NCBI RefSeq assembly: GCF_030012215.1
Contig: NZ_JASCXX010000006.1
Coordinates: forward strand, 124,001-188,000
DNA: 64,000 bases
Origin: Anaerobaca lacustris
GTDB taxonomy: Bacteria > Planctomycetota > Phycisphaerae > Sedimentisphaerales > Anaerobacaceae
Reading direction: 5' to 3'
Shown: one piece after another, positions 58,806 through 64,000 of the stretch
Position numbering within the stretch: position 1 is the first letter of the stretch
How the letters are laid out: every line of letters begins with the position of its first letter
Notes under the pieces: model-generated
Databases searched by the model: none
The model's input: only the letters and a program-made list of their open reading frames with translations
Told to the model about the DNA's origin: nothing
Program-made: the position numbers and the translations under genes

Positions 58806-58920
58806 CTTTGCGTTCCTGGAGTGCGGGGTTGACGGTCAACGCCAGATCGGTGAAACAGCAGAGCATCTCCATCCGCTCGGAAAGCGGCAAAGACTGGAAC
58901 CAGCGGGCCTTTGCCTCCAT
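58759..58920 (-). CDS. 53-residue partner of the nucleotidyltransferase
   Basis: The 53-residue protein (MEAKARWFQSLPLSERMEM..., ending KDAQPVAGRIQVL) is preceded by GGGAGGAGAGC and overlaps the nucleotidyltransferase gene by 47 bp. It is helical and has two adjacent cysteines. I recognise similar short genes next to nucleotidyltransferases but no name or function. It may be the counterpart in a toxin-antitoxin-type pair. A promoter-like TTGATC (59047-59052) and TAGCAT (59024-59029) lie about 100 bp upstream. The rest of the 323-bp gap to the fucosidase gene is otherwise empty. Confidence 0.6.
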   Translation of the reverse strand: MEAKARWFQSLPLSERMEMLCCFTDLALTVNPALQERKDAQPVAGRIQVLSAS

Positions 58921-59243
58921 GCTCTCCTCCCGTCGATCGTGCGTCACTGCGCTGTGGGTTGTCGTGATCTTCCCAACCACATCATCTTCTCCGAGCCTGA
59001 GGTCTCTACCGATTCTCATCACTATGCTATCACAAGACCCCGAGCGGATCAATCGGGTTCTTGGGCCAATCGGTCGCTTCGCTTGAGTGATCACGCGACC
59101 GATTCGGTGAAGCCGAGCTTGGCTGGTTGCCACGTCTTTTCATTGGATTCCATCCTGTCCTGAGTCTATGATCGTTCTCGCCGGGCGATGCGGGTTGTGT
59201 CGCGTGTGGTGGTTGTCGAAACGTGCAGAAAGGAGTTGCTGCG

Positions 59244-60716
59244 ATGAAGAGGTGGATGGGTTTGTTTGTGCTGTGTTGTTTTGCGCTGCTGCTGATGGGG
59301 CCGGGGGTTTGCGGAGCGCAGAGGTACGAGGCGAAGTGGGAGTCGATCGACAAACGTCCGACGCCGCAGTGGTGGGTCGATGCCAAGTTCGGCATTTTCA
59401 TTCACTGGGGCGTGTACTCGGTGCCGGCCTGGTCTACGCCGGGGCAATACTCCGAGTGGTACTGGAATCGCATCACCGGCGACAAGGCCAAGAACGGCCC
59501 ATGGTGGCAATATCACAAGAAGATGTACGGCGAGAACTTCCCCTATGCGGAATTCGCGCCGATGTTCAAGGCCGAACTGTACGATCCCGACCAGTGGGCG
59601 GACATCTTCCATCGCAGCGGGGCCAAGTACATCGTGCTGACCAGCAAGCACCACGACGGCTACTGCCTGTGGCCGAGCCGGGAGGCGAACCGAAGCTGGG
59701 GCCGGCCGTGGAACAGCGTGGACATCGGGCCCAATCGCGACCTGCTCGGCGAGCTGACCGAGTCCGTCCGCGCCAAGGGCATCGAGATGGGCTTCTATTA
59801 CTCGCTGTACGAGTGGTACAACCCGCTCTGGGTGACGGACCGCGCGCTGTATGTCGAGAAGCACATGTTCCCGCAGTTCAAGGACCTGGTGACGCGGTAC
59901 GAGCCGACGGTGATCTTCTCCGACGGCGAGTGGGACATGCACAGCAGCGAGTGGCGCAGCGAGGAGCTGATGGCGTGGCTGCTCAACGATTCGGCGGTGA
60001 AGGACAGGGTAGTGATCAACGACCGGTGGGGCAAGGACAGCCGGCACAAGCATGGCGGGTACTGGACGACCGAGTACGGGGCCGGTCTGGCCAGCGGAAC
60101 GCATCCGTGGGAGGAGTGCCGCGGCATGGCGCATTCGTTCGGGTACAGCCGGACCGAGTCCCTTTCCGACTATAAGTCCGCACGCGAGCTGATCTTAATG
60201 CTGATCGACATCGTCAGTCGCGGTGGCAATCTGCTGCTGGACATCGGCCCGGACGGCGACGGCACCATCCCGGTCATCATGGAAGAACGCCTGATCCAGA
60301 TCGGCGACTGGCTCAAGGTCAACGGCGAGGCCATCTACGGCACGAGGAATTGGAAGAAGACGATTCAGTGGACCGAAGGCAAGCGCCCGGAGGTCGGCTA
60401 CGGACAGGAGTACAAGGCCAAGTACGATATCGCCGAGCTGACGGGGCCGCCCGCGCCCGAGAAGGCTGTTATTGATATATTTTTCACAACAAAGGGCGAC
60501 ACGCTGTATGCGATTACGCCTCGCTGGCCAAGATCCGAGCTGGTGATCGAGGATGTGGAGGTCTCGCCGAACACGAATGTAACGATGCTGGGCGTGGCGC
60601 AATCTGTCGAGTGGCGTCGGTCCGGTCGCAATGTGGTGGTTCAAGTCCCCGGTCTGTCCATCGACGAAGTGCCCTGCCAACACGCCTATGTGCTCAAAAT
60701 AACGCACGTTCGGTAG
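59244..60716 (+). CDS. GH29 alpha-L-fucosidase, secreted
   Basis: The 490-residue protein has a signal peptide (MGLFVLCCFALLLMGPGV) and a GH29 (alpha-L-fucosidase) barrel: FGIFIHWGVYSVPAW, KHHDGYCLWPS, GPNRDLLGEL, nucleophile Asp227 in FSDGEWD, and DIVSRGGNLLLDIGP. A C-terminal beta domain follows (about 390-490). It cleaves terminal alpha-L-fucose from glycans. AAAGGAG precedes the ATG at 59244. Confidence 0.93.
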   Translation: MKRWMGLFVLCCFALLLMGPGVCGAQRYEAKWESIDKRPTPQWWVDAKFGIFIHWGVYSVPAWSTPGQYSEWYWNRITGDKAKNGPWWQYHKKMYGENFPYAEFAPMFKAELYDPDQWADIFHRSGAKYIVLTSKHHDGYCLWPSREANRSWGRPWNSVDIGPNRDLLGELTESVRAKGIEMGFYYSLYEWYNPLWVTDRALYVEKHMFPQFKDLVTRYEPTVIFSDGEWDMHSSEWRSEELMAWLLNDSAVKDRVVINDRWGKDSRHKHGGYWTTEYGAGLASGTHPWEECRGMAHSFGYSRTESLSDYKSARELILMLIDIVSRGGNLLLDIGPDGDGTIPVIMEERLIQIGDWLKVNGEAIYGTRNWKKTIQWTEGKRPEVGYGQEYKAKYDIAELTGPPAPEKAVIDIFFTTKGDTLYAITPRWPRSELVIEDVEVSPNTNVTMLGVAQSVEWRRSGRNVVVQVPGLSIDEVPCQHAYVLKITHVR

Positions 60717-60761
60717 ATTTTATTGGCCGTTTGCGAAGTGGGATTTGGCTGGAAATTGCGT

Positions 60762-60789
60762 TTGCCACGCTCCGGCGGGCCGGTATAAT
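60762..60789 (+). promoter_or_regulatory. Promoter before the isomerase gene
   Basis: TTGCCA (60762-60767) and TATAAT (60784-60789) are separated by 16 bp. The 190-nt leader up to 60989 contains AAGCG/CGCTT (60913-60945) as part of an imperfect stem. Confidence 0.5.
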
Positions 60790-60988
60790 GGGGAGCCTTT
60801 AGGATGGCCTGGGAGGATCAGTACCTTTCATGGATACAAGCTCGGTTCGGCAACGCAGGATGTGCACGTCAAATGCTCGCGATCGGTGAGACTGCAATAA
60901 CGGGAGAAATGTAAGCGTTCTTTCCCGGAGAAAGGAATCGCTTTGATTGGGAAGAGCTTCACAGTGAACAGCAAAAGGAGGTTACGAG

Positions 60989-61987
60989 ATGGCTAGACCT
61001 GTCACACTTTTCACCGGGCAATGGGCGGACCTGCCGCTGGAGACGCTGGCCAAGAAGGCGGCCGGCTGGGGATACGATGGGCTGGAGCTGGCCTGCTGGG
61101 GCGACCACTTCGAGGTGGACAAGGCCCTGGCGGACGATGGGTACTGCAAGGCCAAGCGGGCGATGCTGAAGAAGCACGGTCTGGAAGTGTACGCGATCTC
61201 GACGCACCTGACGGGCCAGTGTGTCTGCGACAATATCGACGAGCGGCACAAGAGCATCGTCCCGCCGAGCGTCTGGGGTGACGGGGAGCCCGAGGGCGTC
61301 AAGAAGCGGGCGGCCCAGAGTGTGATCGACGCGGCCAAAGCCGCCAAGAAGCTCGGTATCAAGGTGGTCAACGGCTTCACCGGCAGTTCCATCTGGCACC
61401 TGCTGTACTCGTTCCCGCCGGCGTCGCCGGCGATGATCCAGGCCGGCTACGACGACTTCGCCAAGCGTTTCATGCCGATCCTCGACGCCTTTAAGGCCGA
61501 GGGGATCAAGTTTGGCCTGGAAGTCCATCCCACGGAAATCGCCTTTGACATCGCCTCGGCCCAGCGGGCCATCGACGCGGTCAAGGGGCACGAGTGCTTC
61601 GGCTTCAACTACGACCCCAGCCACTTCGGCTACCAGGGCGTGGACTACGTCAAGTTCATCCGCACCTTCTCCGACCGCATCTTCCACGCTCACATGAAAG
61701 ACGTCTGGTGGGGTCACGGAGACGGCACCGTCGGCGTTTTCGGGGGGCACACGGACTTTGCCGACCCGCGCCGCTACTGGGACTTCCGCTCGATCGGACA
61801 CGGTGACATCAACTTCGAGGAGATCATCGTTGCGCTGAACGACATCGGCTATCAGGGTCCGCTGTCGATCGAGTGGGAAGACAGCCGGATGGATCGCGAG
61901 CACGGGGCTGAAGAGGCGTGTGCCGCGGTCAAGAAGTTCGATTTCAAGCCGTCGGCGATTGCCTTCGACGCACAGTTTGACAGATAG
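60989..61987 (+). CDS. Sugar phosphate isomerase/epimerase
   Basis: The 332-residue protein is a xylose-isomerase-like TIM barrel: [89 protein letters not shown]. The Glu, Asp and His residues of these segments form the metal site. AAAAGGAGG is directly before the ATG. It is first in an operon with two Gfo/Idh oxidoreductases. Confidence 0.9.
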   Translation: MARPVTLFTGQWADLPLETLAKKAAGWGYDGLELACWGDHFEVDKALADDGYCKAKRAMLKKHGLEVYAISTHLTGQCVCDNIDERHKSIVPPSVWGDGEPEGVKKRAAQSVIDAAKAAKKLGIKVVNGFTGSSIWHLLYSFPPASPAMIQAGYDDFAKRFMPILDAFKAEGIKFGLEVHPTEIAFDIASAQRAIDAVKGHECFGFNYDPSHFGYQGVDYVKFIRTFSDRIFHAHMKDVWWGHGDGTVGVFGGHTDFADPRRYWDFRSIGHGDINFEEIIVALNDIGYQGPLSIEWEDSRMDREHGAEEACAAVKKFDFKPSAIAFDAQFDR

Positions 61988-62222
61988 TCACGACCGACTT
62001 CCGCAGGGCCTGGACCTCTTGAGGGTCCGGGCCCCGGCGGTTGCAGGAGAAGCAGCATGAGCATCCGGCGCGGTAGGGTATGGCGCCAATCGGCTGGGAG
62101 GGTGGTGACGGCACCGAGTCGATACCACGGCGGGTCTGCCGATCCAGAGCACGCTCATGTCGGACCGAACGGCGTCGAGCCGGCGGTATCCGTTGGATTC
62201 ACCGAGAGTTGAGGGGTATTGC

Positions 62223-63512
62223 ATGACAGACCTAAAAATGGATCGGCGAGGGTTCTTGAGGATGGCGGCTGGTGCGGCGGTGGTGGGGTTCCCCTACGTT
62301 GTTCCGTCGTCGGTGTTTGCCCAGGGGGGCCAGACGCCGCCGAGCGAACGGATCACATTGGGATTCATCGGTTGCGGCAAGCAGAGCCAGCACCTGACGC
62401 GATCTTTCCTGAACTCGCCCGGCACCCATGTGGTGGCCGCGTGTGACGTGGACAAACTGAAGCTGGCGCGCAACAAGAAGATGGTCGAGGACCATTACGC
62501 CGGCAGGAGCGGCCCGTCCTATAAAGGCTGTGATACCTATGGTGATTTCCGTGACGTGCTGGCCCGCAGCGACATCGACGCGGTCGTGATTTCGACGCCG
62601 GACCACTGGCATGCCGTCAACGTGATCGAGTCGTGCAAGGCGGGCAAGGATGTCTTCTGCGAGAAGCCGCTGTCGCAGACGGTGGCCGAGGCGCGGGCGA
62701 TGGTCAATGCGGTGCGAAAGTACGACCGCGTGTTCCAGACCGGTAGCATGCAACGATCCGACTGGCACTTCCGTCTGGGCTGCGAGCTGGTCCGCAACGG
62801 ATACATCGGGCAGCTTCAGCACGTCACCGTCGGGATCGGCGGCCCGCCGGGAGACCGGCCGCTGCCGGCGCAGCCCGTGCCGGATTACCTCGACTGGGAC
62901 ATGTGGCTCGGTCCGGTGCTGTGGCGGCCGTACAATGAGGAACTGGCGCCGCACATCAGCCAGGACATCTTCCCGCACTGGCGCAACCACAGCGCCTTTG
63001 GTGGCGGGGGCATGACCGACTGGGGCGCGCACCACTTTGACATCGCCCAATGGGGACTGGGGATGGACGAGAGCGGGCCCATTGAGATCATTCCGCCGGA
63101 CGGCAAAGACACCAAGGTGCTCACGTACAAGTACGCCAGCGGCGTGACGATGGTCCGCGACAGTGCCAACGGCGTGCTGTTCACCGGGACCGAGGGCAAG
63201 GTCGAGACCAACCGTGGCCATCTGAAGACCTGGCCCGACGAACTGAAAGACGTCAAGCTCGGTCCCGACGAGATCCATCTTTACGAGTCCCGAAACCACT
63301 ATGTGGACTGGCTCGATGCGATCCGCAAGCGCACCCGGCCGATCTGCGACATCGAAGTCGGCTGCCGCTCGGTGACCGTCTGCCACCTCGGCAATATCGC
63401 GTACCAGCTTCAACGGCCGCTGAAATGGAACCCGGATCGCGAAGTGTTCGTCGGTGACGATGAGGCCAATCGTCTGCTGTCCCGAGGCTACCGAAGTCCG
63501 TGGAGCCTCTGA
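62223..63512 (+). CDS. Tat-exported Gfo/Idh/MocA-family oxidoreductase
   Basis: The 429-residue protein has a Tat signal (DRRGFLRMAAGAAVVGFPY) and the NAD-binding fold (LGFIGCGKQSQHL), STPDHWHA and CEKPLSQTV, with a C-terminal glycosidase-like domain (GGGMTDWGAHHFDIAQWGLG). Such exported members act on sugars or glycosides in the periplasm with tightly bound NAD. ATG at 62223 is preferred; an in-frame frame extension to 62157 lacks a ribosome site. Confidence 0.92.
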   Translation: MTDLKMDRRGFLRMAAGAAVVGFPYVVPSSVFAQGGQTPPSERITLGFIGCGKQSQHLTRSFLNSPGTHVVAACDVDKLKLARNKKMVEDHYAGRSGPSYKGCDTYGDFRDVLARSDIDAVVISTPDHWHAVNVIESCKAGKDVFCEKPLSQTVAEARAMVNAVRKYDRVFQTGSMQRSDWHFRLGCELVRNGYIGQLQHVTVGIGGPPGDRPLPAQPVPDYLDWDMWLGPVLWRPYNEELAPHISQDIFPHWRNHSAFGGGGMTDWGAHHFDIAQWGLGMDESGPIEIIPPDGKDTKVLTYKYASGVTMVRDSANGVLFTGTEGKVETNRGHLKTWPDELKDVKLGPDEIHLYESRNHYVDWLDAIRKRTRPICDIEVGCRSVTVCHLGNIAYQLQRPLKWNPDREVFVGDDEANRLLSRGYRSPWSL

Positions 63513-63564
63513 TCCGACGTGTGAGGCCCCTGACGAATCGTTGGGTGATTGAGGAGCAAAGCGC

Positions 63565-64000
63565 ATGACAAACAGGTATGTATCGCGTCGTCAGTTTCTT
63601 GGAGCCGCCGCCGGGTCGGTGGCGTTTCCGTATATCGTCCCTTCCTCGGTGTTCGGCGCCGGGGCCCCGAGCGGGAAGATCACGATGGGTTGCATCGGGG
63701 TCGGTTCCCAGGGCTCGGGCAACATGAATGGGTTCCTCGATAAGAAGGACGACGTACGAGTCCTCGCGGTCTGCGACGTGGACAAGGGACATCGTGACGG
63801 CGCCAAGAAGCGGGCCGATGACAAATACGGCAACAGCGATTGTGCGGCCTACCACGACTTTCGCGAGCTGATCGCCCGGGACGACATCGACGCCCTGTCG
63901 TTGGCGCTGCCGGACCACTGGCATTCCATCCCGGTCATCATGGCGGCCCGTGCCGGCAAAGATATGTATGGCGAAAAGCCGCTGGCGCGGACGATTGCCG
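63565..64000 (+). CDS. Tat-exported Gfo/Idh/MocA-family oxidoreductase, 3' end outside window
   Basis: The frame from ATG at 63565 is open to the window end (145 codons visible). It has a Tat signal (SRRQFLGAAAGSVAFPY), IGVGSQGSGNMNGF as NAD-binding loop, LPDHWHSIPV and GEKPLART. It is a close relative of the preceding gene product and shares its operon. GAGGAGC precedes the ATG. The C-terminal domain is not visible. Confidence 0.88.
   Translation, partial: MTNRYVSRRQFLGAAAGSVAFPYIVPSSVFGAGAPSGKITMGCIGVGSQGSGNMNGFLDKKDDVRVLAVCDVDKGHRDGAKKRADDKYGNSDCAAYHDFRELIARDDIDALSLALPDHWHSIPVIMAARAGKDMYGEKPLARTIA

Noticed and set aside
1-64000. CRISPR array or complete insertion sequence
   Set aside because: No regularly spaced direct repeats and no transposase or integrase gene were found anywhere in the window.

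Overview
The window reads as a high-GC chromosomal segment of a planctomycete, most likely class Phycisphaerae (Sedimentisphaerales-like). This is inferred from gene content, not from a marker phylogeny: two DUF1559-style pseudopilins, Tat-exported Gfo/Idh/MocA oxidoreductases, a Tat-exported sulfatase, a protein with the NAQKSTGPRT motif, DUF1844 and DUF6485 proteins, and several families of degrading secreted carbohydrate enzymes. No rRNA, convincing tRNA, CRISPR array or complete insertion sequence was found.

Layout. 1-5.3 kb: the tail of a membrane-anchored protein, a ChbG/YdjC-type deacetylase, a pseudopilin, a FitAB-like toxin-antitoxin pair, two small Cys-rich proteins and RsgA. 5.3-10.5 kb: one 1,724-residue secreted enzyme joining GH127, a carbohydrate-binding domain, a GH43-like propeller and GH51, so three arabinofuranosidase-type catalytic modules in one chain. 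10.7-16.8 kb: a small lipoprotein, a HAD phosphatase, a cupin, an ABC exporter pair, a DRG-type GTPase and a lineage-specific repeat-tailed protein. 16.8-19.9 kb: a compositionally different island with a perfect 21-bp hairpin, a consensus promoter, a 57-residue protein and a papain-like Cys/His/Asp protein. 20-26.7 kb: a leucine operon leuA-leuC-leuD-leuB on the minus strand, interrupted by a four-helix-bundle gene between inverted repeats and by a sulfatase gene, with a possible leucine-rich leader peptide. 26.9-32 kb: pseudopilin, lipoprotein, LamG-phosphoesterase and a secreted toroid-like protein.

32-39 kb: HicAB, glnS, then a sulfur-assimilation block (siroheme reductase, APS reductase, DUF2061) with an Rrf2 regulator and a shared 13-bp motif in front of both the regulator and the block, next to a split chromate-transporter-type pair. 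39-45 kb: trpC, DUF1844, smpB, a sugar-acid type operon (Gfo/Idh - isomerase - deoC) and two tandem paralogous lipoproteins. 45-56 kb: an HDOD-histidine kinase with an HTH-receiver response regulator, cheW with a chemoreceptor carrying two zinc-binding CZB domains, purC, a sodium:solute symporter, and hflKC. 56.4-59 kb: a cluster of toxin-antitoxin-type genes (VapBC, BrnTA, an orphan antitoxin, a nucleotidyltransferase with a 53-residue partner). 59.2-64 kb: a GH29 fucosidase followed by an isomerase and two Tat-exported Gfo/Idh oxidoreductases, the last cut by the window end.

The carbohydrate genes suggest growth on arabinan- and fucose-containing, partly sulfated polysaccharides. Two kinds of interspersed short repeats are visible: GTAGGGGC-type palindromes that sit on or next to stop codons, and the inverted repeats around the four-helix-bundle gene. 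Coordinates of starts were chosen by Shine-Dalgarno spacing, stop/start overlaps and family length; where an upstream alternative exists it is stated.
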